DNA of 10,784 nucleotides from Bacteroidales bacterium (GTDB lineage Bacteria; Bacteroidota; Bacteroidia; Bacteroidales; UBA12481). The stretch spans positions 1 through 10,784 of the forward strand of contig JAQWAJ010000028.1 of assembly GCA_028707745.1 (NCBI GenBank), read 5' to 3'. The first letter of the stretch is position 1. Every line of letters starts with the position of its first letter. The translations under genes were made by a program, and so were the position numbers. The notes beneath the pieces were generated by a model. The model was not told the origin of the DNA and did no database searches. It worked only from the letters and a program-made list of their open reading frames with translations. This document shows, piece by piece, positions 1-8,421 of this stretch.

Positions 1-363
1 CTGGTTGAGCTGATTGAGAGCGGTAGGATCGATTCGGCTGCCACAAGGGAGCTGCTGAGCAAGTACCTGTTGCCGATGGTGGAGCAGGGGATCGACCAGC
101 TGGTGCTCGGATGTACCCACTATCCGTTTTTAATACCGGTCATCAGGGAAATCATACCTTCAGGCATAAAAATCATTGATCCGGCTCCCGCTGTGGCCCG
201 CCATACAAGAGAAGTACTGGAGGAGAATGATGGATTGAATCAATCCGGAGAAGTCCCAAATTATCAGTTCTATACGACCGGCAGTATTGAAAATATTCAA
301 AAAATGCTGAAAGGATTAACCGGTATAGATCAGATTGTCAGTCATATAGCAGATTTGTCTTAG
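1..363 (+). CDS. murI: Glutamate racemase, C-terminal part (5' truncated by window edge)
   Basis: The reading frame is open from base 1, so the gene begins upstream of the window and only about the last 120 residues are present. The frame contains LGCTHYP (bases 106-126). This is the signature around the second catalytic cysteine (codon at 112-114) of the Asp/Glu racemase family, followed by the usual IIDPAPAVARHT segment. MurI converts L-glutamate to D-glutamate in the cytoplasm for addition to UDP-MurNAc-L-Ala during peptidoglycan synthesis, using a cofactor-independent two-cysteine mechanism. The first catalytic cysteine lies outside the window. An apparent internal TTG or ATG start near 70-76 is not the true start, because coding similarity continues upstream in frame (LVELIESGRIDSAATRELL). 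The gene ends 11 bases before the stop codon of the convergent carbonic anhydrase-like gene. Family identity is secure from the motif; aspartate racemase is less likely given the LGCTHYP context. Confidence 0.93.
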   Translation: MVELIESGRIDSAATRELLSKYLLPMVEQGIDQLVLGCTHYPFLIPVIREIIPSGIKIIDPAPAVARHTREVLEENDGLNQSGEVPNYQFYTTGSIENIQKMLKGLTGIDQIVSHIADLS

Positions 364-375
364 GTGGCCGGCCAC
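364..375. repeat. Perfect 12-bp palindrome between convergent stops
   Basis: GTGGCCGGCCAC is a perfect 12-base palindrome with no spacer. It fills the gap between the murI stop codon (361-363) and the last base of the stop codon of the opposing gene (375-377). It has no loop and no flanking T tract, so it does not look like a standard intrinsic terminator. It may be a chance GC-rich palindrome or a protein-binding site; no function is assigned. Confidence 0.4.
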
Positions 376-893
376 TACTCCTCGTGATACCATCCTGCGT
401 AAAACAGGTAATTGTTTGCAATCCGGTCGATCATATCCCGGCTCTGATCCGGATTAATATCCTTTATTTTTATAGCAGGTACACCGGCATAAACACTGTT
501 GGGTTCCACGATGGTGCCAGCCTTAATCAGCGCCCCGGCGGCAATGATGCTGTTTTCTCCGATTATGGCATGATCCAGCACTATGGCTCCGATTCCTACC
601 AGCACCCGGTCATGGATTTTGGCTCCGTGAATGACGGCGTTATGGCCGACAGATACCGAGTTGCCAATCTCAATGACGGATTTCTCATATAAAGTGTGGA
701 GGACGGCACCATCCTGAATATTCACCTTGTTGCCAATCCGTATGGAGTTGACATCCCCCCGCAAAACTGCATTAAACCAAACACTGCACTCTGATCCGAT
801 GATGACATCACCGATGATGACTGCTGTTTCAGCCAGAAAACAACTTTCTCCGATTACCGGGGTGAAACCTCTGACCGATTTGATATAAGCCAT
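375..893 (-). CDS. Gamma carbonic anhydrase family protein (YrdA/CamH-like hexapeptide repeat)
   Basis: This 172-residue protein is built almost entirely of left-handed beta-helix hexapeptide repeats (IIGDVIIGSECSVWF, IGNSVSVGHNAVIHG, IIGENSIIAAG) and ends in a short helical tail. The gamma-carbonic anhydrase active-site pattern is visible. Arg45 and Asp47 lie in VLRGD, Gln60 and Asp61 in NIQDGAV, and the three metal-ligand histidines are His66, His84 and His89, spread across neighbouring subunits in the trimer. The long acidic loop that carries the proton-shuttle glutamate in Methanosarcina Cam is absent, as in the YrdA/CamH subgroup. Activity may therefore be CO2 hydration or something else; many homologues are poorly characterised. 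Length fits the family (about 170-180). The start ATG at 891-893 gives the normal N-terminus and no Shine-Dalgarno sequence is seen. A weak TATTTTGC box on the minus strand (922-929) could be its promoter. It is divergent from korA. Confidence 0.9.
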   Translation of the reverse strand: MAYIKSVRGFTPVIGESCFLAETAVIIGDVIIGSECSVWFNAVLRGDVNSIRIGNKVNIQDGAVLHTLYEKSVIEIGNSVSVGHNAVIHGAKIHDRVLVGIGAIVLDHAIIGENSIIAAGALIKAGTIVEPNSVYAGVPAIKIKDINPDQSRDMIDRIANNYLFYAGWYHEE

Positions 894-967
894 ATCTTGA
901 TTGTTATTATAAAACTAATTTGCAAAATACACATGATTTTATCATTTTATTCATAATATAAACTATA

Positions 968-975
968 TACTTTTG
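968..975 (+). promoter_or_regulatory. Bacteroidota-type -7 box upstream of korA
   Basis: TACTTTTG matches the Bacteroidota sigma-ABfr -7 consensus TAnnTTTG exactly. It lies 32 bases before the korA ATG in a very AT-rich divergent gap. The expected -33 element (TTTG or TTG) about 20 bases upstream is represented only by a T-run at 945-948, so this call rests mainly on the -7 box and its position. It would drive the korA-korB-downstream gene unit. Confidence 0.5.
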
Positions 976-1007
976 TGGTCAATTATCCTACTTAACTAGA
1001 ATTTGTC

Positions 1008-2852
1008 ATGAGTAAACAGGCAAAAGTCATTGAAATCGAAGAAGTTGCCATTCGGTTCTCAGGTGATTCGGGTGATGGTATGCAACTTACCGGCACTCTT
1101 TTCTCTGATACATCGGCAATTTACGGTAATGATGTTTCCACTTTTCCGGATTATCCGGCTGAGATCAGAGCCCCGCAGGGAACTGTTGGCGGAGTCTCCG
1201 GTTTCCAGGTTCATTTTGGCCACACCCGGATTAATACACCGGGAGATTATTGCGATGTGCTGGTAGCCATGAATCCTGCCGCCTTGAAAGCCAATTTCAG
1301 GTGGGTTAAACCTGATGGGATCATCATCTTTGACGCTGATCAGTTCGATGAGAAAAACATTGAGAAAGCCGGGTATAATGGTGATCCTTTTGAAATAGAG
1401 GATGTATCGGGTATTCAGGTGATATCGGCTCCGATCAGTACGTTAACCAAGGAGAGCCTGAAAGATGTTGGGTTGGATCCAAAATCGATATTACGTTGCA
1501 AGAATATGTTTGCATTGGGAATTGTCAGCTGGTTGTTTGACAGGTCTCTGGAACACGCAATTAAATTTTTCAATACCAAGTTTGCAAAGAAACCGCTTTT
1601 GGTTACCGCAAACACGAAAGTATTATATGACGGTTATTATTATGCTGAAACTATTGAGGCTTTCGGCAGTACCTATAAAGTAAAACCGGCGGACATTGAA
1701 AAAGGCATATACAGAAATATCAATGGTAATTCCGCATTAGCCTGGGGGCTGATGGCAGCTGCAGAAAAAGCAGGACTTCAGCTTTTCTGTGGATCATATC
1801 CTATCACACCTGCGACAGCCATTCTTGAAGAGCTTGCTGTTCGTAAGGATCTTAAAGTAAAAACCTATCAGGCAGAAGATGAAATTGCCGGTATCTGTAC
1901 AGCCATCGGCGCCAGTTTTGCCGGGTCGTTGGCCGTAACCACAACATCGGGTCCCGGACTCGCCCTGAAGGGGGAAGCCATCGGTCTGGCCGTGATGACA
2001 GAGTTGCCTCTGGTGATTGTTGACGTTCAGCGGGGAGGGCCCTCTACCGGTTTGCCAACCAAAACGGAACAGTCTGACCTGATGCAGGCATTATTCGGGC
2101 GTAACGGAGAGAGCCCTGTGGTTGTTATTGCCACTTCAACTCCATCCAACTGTTTTGATTATGCTTATATGGCTTGTAAAATCGCTGTTGAGCACATGAC
2201 ACCGGTTATTTTGCTCTCCGACGGATTCCTGGCTAACGGGACTGAACCCTGGAAAATCCCGGATCTGAATGATTACCCTGATATTAAAGTTCCGCGGGTG
2301 GCAGCAGATACCCCGAACTGGCAATCTTATGCAAGAGATCCTGAAACTTTAGCCAGAACCTGGGCTATTCCTGGAACTCACGGACTGGAGCACCGTTTGG
2401 GCAGTCTGGAGAAGATGAACCTGACCGGAGATGTGTCGTATGTTCCTGAAAATCATGAACTGATGACACAATTGCGCGATCAGAAAGTGCAGAAGGTGGC
2501 AAAAGATATCCCGCCACTTGAAATCATCGGTGATGAGGATGCTGACCTTCTGGTGATCGGTTGGGGAGGAACCTACGGACACCTGGTTTCGGCCCTGACA
2601 GAGGTACGCCGCGAAGGCAAAAAGGTAGCCCTCGTCCAGTTTAATTATATCAACCCACTGCCTTTGAATACCAAAGAGGTTCTTTCGAAATTCAAGAAAC
2701 ACCTGGTTTGTGAGATTAACCTTGGACAGTTTGCCAATTACCTGAGAATGCAATTTCCTGAATATCAGTATCGCAAGTTTAATAAAGTGATGGGATTACC
2801 CTTTACAGTGAAAGACCTGAAAGAAGTGATCATTAAAAATCTGGAGGACTAA
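1008..2852 (+). CDS. korA: 2-oxoglutarate:ferredoxin oxidoreductase, fused gamma-alpha subunit
   Basis: This 614-residue protein has the two-part architecture of OFOR alpha subunits. An N-terminal gamma domain (about 10-210) opens with IRFSGDSGDGMQLTG. It is followed by the pyrimidine-binding alpha domain from about 240, with the YPITP motif at 264-268, the YQAEDEIAG segment near 288-295 and TSGPG near 313-317. RGGPSTGLPTKTEQSD (342-357) is highly typical of this family. A C-terminal domain with IGWGGTYG, near residue 520, follows. With KorB it catalyses CoA-dependent, reversible oxidative decarboxylation of 2-oxoglutarate to succinyl-CoA, reducing ferredoxin, in the cytoplasm. No separate gamma or ferredoxin-like delta gene is present, consistent with a two-subunit enzyme. 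The ATG at 1008 places the gamma domain at the usual distance from the N-terminus; no Shine-Dalgarno sequence is visible. It ends 3 bases before korB. Substrate choice (2-oxoglutarate or another 2-oxoacid) cannot be proven from sequence, but the overall sequence is KorA-like. Confidence 0.9.
   Translation: MSKQAKVIEIEEVAIRFSGDSGDGMQLTGTLFSDTSAIYGNDVSTFPDYPAEIRAPQGTVGGVSGFQVHFGHTRINTPGDYCDVLVAMNPAALKANFRWVKPDGIIIFDADQFDEKNIEKAGYNGDPFEIEDVSGIQVISAPISTLTKESLKDVGLDPKSILRCKNMFALGIVSWLFDRSLEHAIKFFNTKFAKKPLLVTANTKVLYDGYYYAETIEAFGSTYKVKPADIEKGIYRNINGNSALAWGLMAAAEKAGLQLFCGSYPITPATAILEELAVRKDLKVKTYQAEDEIAGICTAIGASFAGSLAVTTTSGPGLALKGEAIGLAVMTELPLVIVDVQRGGPSTGLPTKTEQSDLMQALFGRNGESPVVVIATSTPSNCFDYAYMACKIAVEHMTPVILLSDGFLANGTEPWKIPDLNDYPDIKVPRVAADTPNWQSYARDPETLARTWAIPGTHGLEHRLGSLEKMNLTGDVSYVPENHELMTQLRDQKVQKVAKDIPPLEIIGDEDADLLVIGWGGTYGHLVSALTEVRREGKKVALVQFNYINPLPLNTKEVLSKFKKHLVCEINLGQFANYLRMQFPEYQYRKFNKVMGLPFTVKDLKEVIIKNLED
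2843..2847 (+). promoter_or_regulatory. Shine-Dalgarno site for korB inside the korA end
   Basis: GGAGG lies 8 bases before the korB ATG (2856) and overlaps the last codons of korA. It is the only strong Shine-Dalgarno sequence seen ahead of a gene here. The other starts lack one, as is common in Bacteroidota. It supports the ATG at 2856 and translation of korB from the korA message. Confidence 0.6.
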
Positions 2853-2855
2853 AGA

Positions 2856-3872
2856 ATGGATACTCAAATATTGAATACTGAAGATTTTAAAAGCGACCAG
2901 ATGGTCCGTTGGTGTGCAGGTTGCGGTGATCACGCCATTCTCAGTTCTGTATTAAAAACGCTTCCCCAGCTCGGATACAAACATGAGGACATCGTATTTG
3001 TATCCGGAATCGGATGCTCATCCAGATTCCCTTATTATGTCAATACATACGGATTCCATGGTATTCATGGTCGGGCCATGGCGGTTGCCAGCGGAGTGAA
3101 AACATCCAACCCGAACCTGAGCGTATGGATAATCTGCGGTGACGGGGATGGACTGGCTATCGGAGGAAACCATTTTCTCCATCTGGTGCGGAGGAATATC
3201 GATGTAAATCTGATTATGTTCAATAACAGGATATACGGACTGACCAAAGGACAGTATTCTCCGACATCGAAACTGGGGTCAGTTACCAAAACCTCTCCTT
3301 ACGGGACCATTGAGCGTCCGTTTAAACCAGGCGGAATAACAATCGGGGCAAACGGAACTTACTTTGCCCGTTCGATTGATTCCATGCCTAAAGTTACGAC
3401 CGAATTACTGATTGAATCTGCCAGGCACAAAGGAACTTCGATCACCGAAGTGTTGCAAAACTGTGTGATTTACAACGATAGAATATTTGCTGATATCACT
3501 GATCGTGATAACCGCGATGACCGTATCATCTTGTTAAAACATGGTGAGCCGATGATTTTTGGTAAAAACCAGGATAAGGGGCTGATCATGAGGAACAATA
3601 GATTGGCAGTTGTTCAATTGGGACAAGATGGAATCACCGAAAAAGATCTGCTGGTACATGATGCCCATTGCGAATTTATCGGTACCCATCAGTTACTGGC
3701 TGATATGGATTATCCGGATTATCCTGTGGCTATCGGCGTTATTCGCTCTTTCGAAGGTCCGAAACCATACGATGAAAGGATGGAGGACCAGATCGTTGAA
3801 GTCTGTGAAAAAAGTAAAATTCACTCTGTCCATGATCTGATGTATTCAGGGTCAACCTGGGAAGTGAAATAA
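2856..3872 (+). CDS. korB: 2-oxoglutarate:ferredoxin oxidoreductase, beta (TPP-binding) subunit
   Basis: This 338-residue beta subunit carries thiamine diphosphate and the single [4Fe-4S] cluster. The cluster ligands expected in two-subunit enzymes can be placed: Cys20 and Cys23 in CAGCG, Cys54 in GIGCSS, and Cys203 in LQNCVIYND. The TPP/Mg motif begins GDGDGLAIGG (95-104) and closes with FNNRIYGLT (122-130). KGQYSPTS follows, a segment seen in KorB-type proteins. Length fits KorB, which lacks the extra domains of the long single-chain pyruvate:ferredoxin oxidoreductases. The partner is KorA, encoded 3 bases upstream; translation is probably coupled and is helped by GGAGG. In an anaerobic Bacteroidota it would complete the oxidative or reductive branch of the TCA cycle through ferredoxin. 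The stop codon is 32 bases ahead of the next gene on the same strand, with no terminator between them, so the three genes probably share a transcript. Confidence 0.92.
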   Translation: MDTQILNTEDFKSDQMVRWCAGCGDHAILSSVLKTLPQLGYKHEDIVFVSGIGCSSRFPYYVNTYGFHGIHGRAMAVASGVKTSNPNLSVWIICGDGDGLAIGGNHFLHLVRRNIDVNLIMFNNRIYGLTKGQYSPTSKLGSVTKTSPYGTIERPFKPGGITIGANGTYFARSIDSMPKVTTELLIESARHKGTSITEVLQNCVIYNDRIFADITDRDNRDDRIILLKHGEPMIFGKNQDKGLIMRNNRLAVVQLGQDGITEKDLLVHDAHCEFIGTHQLLADMDYPDYPVAIGVIRSFEGPKPYDERMEDQIVEVCEKSKIHSVHDLMYSGSTWEVK

Positions 3873-3883
3873 TTAGTAAGTTT

Positions 3884-3903
3884 GATAGATGGCGACATCT
3901 ATC
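3884..3903 (+). repeat. Inverted repeat abutting the start codon of the 994-aa gene
   Basis: GATAGAT (3884-3890) and ATCTATC (3897-3903) are perfect 7-base inverted repeats around a 6-base loop, GGCGAC. The structure ends one base before the ATG at 3905, within the 32-base gap after korB. As RNA it could form a small hairpin that hides the initiation region. As DNA it could be an operator-like site. No T tract follows, so it is not an intrinsic terminator. The stem is AT-rich, so stability would be modest. An out-of-frame ATG (3889) sits in the left arm and loop and opens a 12-codon reading frame overlapping the real start. Confidence 0.4.
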
Positions 3904-3904
3904 T

Positions 3905-6889
3905 ATGCAGGACTTCAACTTGACTGAGCAGCAGACCAGTGATTTCGGCGAAGCGGAATTCAAATTCCTCATGCAGCGCCGGATCAACAGGGTATTGATC
4001 ATCTGCAGTAATTACGACTTCTTCATGCTTGAAGAGGATGGCCGGATTGACGAGCAGATTTTCAATGAATATGTTTCTCTGAACCTGAGGTATCCCCCTG
4101 TATTTATTCAGGCAAACACTGCCGGAAAAGCTTTCGAGTATCTCGAAACGGAGCACATCGACCTGGTTATTTCGATGTTGAGTGTGGGTGAAATGGACCC
4201 GTTTGAACTATCGAAAAAAATTAAGGCAGAGTATCCGTATATTCCCATTGTGGTATTGACTCACTTTAGCAGGGAAGTTACGATCAAGCTCGAAAAGGAA
4301 GATCTCAGTGCCATAGATTACGTTTTTTCATGGTTGGGAAATGCCGACCTGCTGCTGGCAATCATCAAGCTGATTGAAGACCGGATGAATCTGGTGTACG
4401 ATGTCAATGAGGTTGGCGTACAGACCATACTGCTGGTCGAAGATTCGGTGAGGTACTATTCTTCTTTTCTGCCCGCGATTTACAAAATTGTATTCAAGCA
4501 ATCGAAGTCGTTCATGCTCGAAGGGTTGAATGAACACCGCAAGATGCTCAGAATGCGGGGCAGACCGAAAATTCTGCTGGCCACCAACTTCGAATCGGCC
4601 ATGGAATTATTCCAACAGTACCGCGATAGTACGCTGGGCATTATCTCCGACATCTCTTATAAGCGCCTGGGGAAAAAGGATCAGAAAGCCGGACTGATTT
4701 TTTGTAAATCGGTGCGCGAAGTTGATCCTTATGTGCCGGTTTTGCTACAGTCCTCGGATCTGAGCAATCTGGATGCAGCACTTGGGCTGAATGCCAGTGT
4801 TTTACATAACTACTCCAAAACCCTGGATCTTGAATTGAGGGAGTTCATGATCCGGTACATGAATTTCGGAGATTTTATCTTCCGCGATCCGGAAACCAAG
4901 GAGGAGATTGCCAGGGCTACTGACCTGAAAGAGATGCAGGATATTATCATGACCATCCCGGTACAATCACTCAAATATCATTTTTCCAATAATGATTTCT
5001 CCAAATGGTTTAATGCCAGGGCCTTTTTTCAGATTGGCGGCCATTTAAAACATAAAACGCTGGATGATTTCGGAACGGTTGAGGCTACCCGGGAATATAT
5101 CTTCAACATCATATCCAGTTACCGGATGTCGAAAGCCAAAGGGGTGATTTCTACATTCGACCGTAATCGTTTTGATGAATATATGTTGTTCGCCAGAATC
5201 GGGGAGGGCTCACTTGGCGGAAAGGCCAGAGGCCTGGCATTTATCGATTCTTTTTTAAAGATTCACGATTTAGCCAACCGATGGGAGGGAATATCGGTTA
5301 CCATACCCCGGACTGTTGTCATTTCAACAGAGGTTTTTGAGGAGTTTATGGACCTGAACAACCTGTGGAGGCTGGTTGGTTCAACTCCTACGGATGATCA
5401 GATTCTGGAAGGGTTTGTGAATGCAACACTTCCGGTGAGAATCTATGGTGACCTTGAGGCTTTTGCCCGTGTGGTTACCAACCCTATTGCCATACGCTCC
5501 TCCAGCATGCTTGAAGATAGTCATTATCAGCCATTTGCGGGCATCTACTCCACCTTTATGCTGCCTAAGGTTGACACCGATAAGCAAGTGATGGTGCACA
5601 TGCTGGCGGATGCTATTAAATCGGTATATGCCTCGGTTTATTTCAAATATTCCAGAACCTATCTGGCAGTTACACAGAATGTTATTGATGCAGAGAGAAT
5701 GGCGATCATTTTGCAGGAAGTATGCGGCAATCAATATGGGAATCGTTTTTACCCGACCATATCCGGGGTGGCCAGATCGATCAATTTCTACCCGGTTGGG
5801 TCGGAAAAGCCGGAAGATGGCATTGCAAACATTGCCTTCGGATTGGGAAAACTGATCGTGGAAGGAGGTGCAGGATTGCGTTTTTCGCCTAAATATCCGG
5901 CTAAAGTATTACAACTGTCGTCGCCTGACAGTGCCCTGAAAGAGACTCAGCGTGAGTTTTATTCACTGGATCTGTTTGCCGGACATTTCCATCCCTCCAC
6001 GGATGATGGGGTCAATATCCTGAAACAGAAAATTAGTGATGCTGAAGGAGATTCTGCCTTGCGTTTTGTTGCATCGACGTATGATATGGAAAATCACATG
6101 ATTCGCGACAATTTTTCAGAGAAGGGAAGGAGGGTGGTGACATTCAATAATATATTGAAACACAAGACTTTTCCACTTTCAGATATTCTGATGACCCTCA
6201 TGAAGGTTGGTGAAAAAGAGATGAATAATCCGATTGAAATGGAGTTTGCCGTTAACCTGGATGTGCCGCCGGGATCTCCGAAAATATTCAATCTACTGCA
6301 GATACGCCCTGTTGTGGAGAATACCGATGAGCTCAGTTTCAGGCTCGAGGAGGTTGAAGAACAAAATACCATTATCTATTCGGTTTCTGCGCTGGGAAAC
6401 GGGCTGATCAGGAACATCCGCGACTTTGTCTATGTGAAGCCTGATTTTTTCAGAGCTATTGACAGTGCTGTAATTGCCCGGAAGATTGAGAAGCTGAACG
6501 ATCTCTTTGTATCGAATGGAACCAATTATGTACTGGTGGGCCCGGGCCGATGGGGTTCCAGTGATTCCTGGCTTGGGATTCCGGTTAAATGGCCTCAGAT
6601 TTCAGCGGCGCGTGTCATTGTTGAATCCGGGCTACCCAACTACCGGATTGATCCGAGCCAGGGCACTCATTTTTTTCAAAATCTGACCTCTTTCAGAGTG
6701 GGATATCTCACGATCAACCCCTATCTGAAAGATGGTTTTTATGATATTGATTTTCTTTCCGGGATTCCATCAGTTTATGAAGATGAATACCTCAGGCACG
6801 TCCGTTTTGATGAACCTTTATTGATAAAAATTGACGGTGCACAGAACCGGGGTGTCATTTATAAACCCGGATTCGGGGGTAAAAGATAG
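3905..6889 (+). CDS. Dual receiver-like / PEP synthase-type ATP-binding multidomain protein of unknown function
   Basis: This is a 994-residue cytoplasmic protein; no signal peptide or membrane segment is seen. Residues about 27-160 form a degenerate receiver-like domain in which the phosphoacceptor position is Met91. Residues about 173-318 form a second receiver-like domain with an acidic pair (Glu179-Asp180), candidate phosphoacceptor Asp249 (IISDIS), Ser283 and Lys305. An insertion of about 20 residues follows its first helix. Residues about 430-805 match the PPDK/PEP-synthase nucleotide-binding domain: GSLGGKARGL (435-444), AIRSSSMLED (529-538), FAGIYSTF (544-551), IEMEFAVN (777-784) and LLQIRPV (797-803). 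The phosphohistidine swivelling domain and the PEP/pyruvate TIM barrel of true PEP synthases are absent. In their place is a C-terminal region (about 820-994) with GPGRWGSSDSWLGIP and DPSQGTHFFQN, which I cannot assign. It probably binds ATP. Automated labels such as phosphoenolpyruvate synthase would be misleading. Its position 32 bases behind korB suggests co-expression with the 2-oxoacid oxidoreductase. The ATG at 3905 is the first plausible start; it has no Shine-Dalgarno sequence. Confidence 0.85.
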   Translation: MQDFNLTEQQTSDFGEAEFKFLMQRRINRVLIICSNYDFFMLEEDGRIDEQIFNEYVSLNLRYPPVFIQANTAGKAFEYLETEHIDLVISMLSVGEMDPFELSKKIKAEYPYIPIVVLTHFSREVTIKLEKEDLSAIDYVFSWLGNADLLLAIIKLIEDRMNLVYDVNEVGVQTILLVEDSVRYYSSFLPAIYKIVFKQSKSFMLEGLNEHRKMLRMRGRPKILLATNFESAMELFQQYRDSTLGIISDISYKRLGKKDQKAGLIFCKSVREVDPYVPVLLQSSDLSNLDAALGLNASVLHNYSKTLDLELREFMIRYMNFGDFIFRDPETKEEIARATDLKEMQDIIMTIPVQSLKYHFSNNDFSKWFNARAFFQIGGHLKHKTLDDFGTVEATREYIFNIISSYRMSKAKGVISTFDRNRFDEYMLFARIGEGSLGGKARGLAFIDSFLKIHDLANRWEGISVTIPRTVVISTEVFEEFMDLNNLWRLVGSTPTDDQILEGFVNATLPVRIYGDLEAFARVVTNPIAIRSSSMLEDSHYQPFAGIYSTFMLPKVDTDKQVMVHMLADAIKSVYASVYFKYSRTYLAVTQNVIDAERMAIILQEVCGNQYGNRFYPTISGVARSINFYPVGSEKPEDGIANIAFGLGKLIVEGGAGLRFSPKYPAKVLQLSSPDSALKETQREFYSLDLFAGHFHPSTDDGVNILKQKISDAEGDSALRFVASTYDMENHMIRDNFSEKGRRVVTFNNILKHKTFPLSDILMTLMKVGEKEMNNPIEMEFAVNLDVPPGSPKIFNLLQIRPVVENTDELSFRLEEVEEQNTIIYSVSALGNGLIRNIRDFVYVKPDFFRAIDSAVIARKIEKLNDLFVSNGTNYVLVGPGRWGSSDSWLGIPVKWPQISAARVIVESGLPNYRIDPSQGTHFFQNLTSFRVGYLTINPYLKDGFYDIDFLSGIPSVYEDEYLRHVRFDEPLLIKIDGAQNRGVIYKPGFGGKR

Positions 6890-6966
6890 GCTGATTGGAG
6901 CCTTAAGATTGAGGAAAATCATATCAATACCTGACAAATACTGTATGATTAAACAAACCAGAAAAT

Positions 6967-6974
6967 TACCTTTG
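6967..6974 (+). promoter_or_regulatory. Bacteroidota-type -7 box upstream of gdhA
   Basis: TACCTTTG matches TAnnTTTG exactly, 34 bases before the gdhA ATG, in a 119-base gap. No convincing TTTG at -33 is seen; only CTGTATG at 6941-6947 lies in the right area. This supports gdhA being its own transcription unit rather than an extension of the kor operon. Confidence 0.5.
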
Positions 6975-6984
6975 CTAACAGTAA

Positions 6985-8343
<1,359 letters not shown>

Positions 8344-8363
8344 TTTACGGATACGGATCAATA

Positions 8364-8399
8364 AAAAGAGGCTGTCTCACTGATGAGGCAGCCTCTTTT
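8364..8399. terminator. Bidirectional intrinsic terminator between gdhA and fabD
   Basis: A long hairpin pairs 8364-8379 with 8384-8399 around a CTGA loop (8380-8383). The 16-base stem contains a single non-Watson-Crick position, a G-U wobble at 8375 when read on the plus strand. The outer part of the stem is A-rich on the left and T-rich on the right (TTTTATTTAT), so U tracts follow the hairpin in both directions. It lies 20 bases after the gdhA stop and 22 bases from the fabD stop, and is suited to ending both convergent transcripts. Confidence 0.9.
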
Positions 8400-8421
8400 A
8401 TTTATCTGCAATGTATAGTAA

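Noticed and set aside
384..692. A 102-codon open frame on the plus strand opposite the carbonic anhydrase-like gene
   Set aside because: It is fully antisense to a gene with clear active-site motifs, and its translation has no recognisable domain.
922..929. Minus-strand TATTTTGC as a promoter -7 box for the carbonic anhydrase-like gene
   Set aside because: The spacing is one base short of TAnnTTTG and no -33 element is visible, so it is mentioned only as a weak candidate.
2349..2753. A 134-codon minus-strand open frame inside korA
   Set aside because: It is a shadow of the korA coding frame with no start context and no protein-family resemblance.
3905..6889. Annotation of the 994-residue gene as phosphoenolpyruvate synthase or pyruvate phosphate dikinase
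   Set aside because: Only the nucleotide-binding domain is present. The swivelling phosphohistidine domain and the PEP/pyruvate barrel are not recognisable, and the N-terminus is receiver-like.
6888..6903. Possible terminator after the 994-residue gene (AGGCT/AGCCT stem)
   Set aside because: The stem is only 5 bp, overlaps the stop codon and has no T tract, so it is too weak to call.
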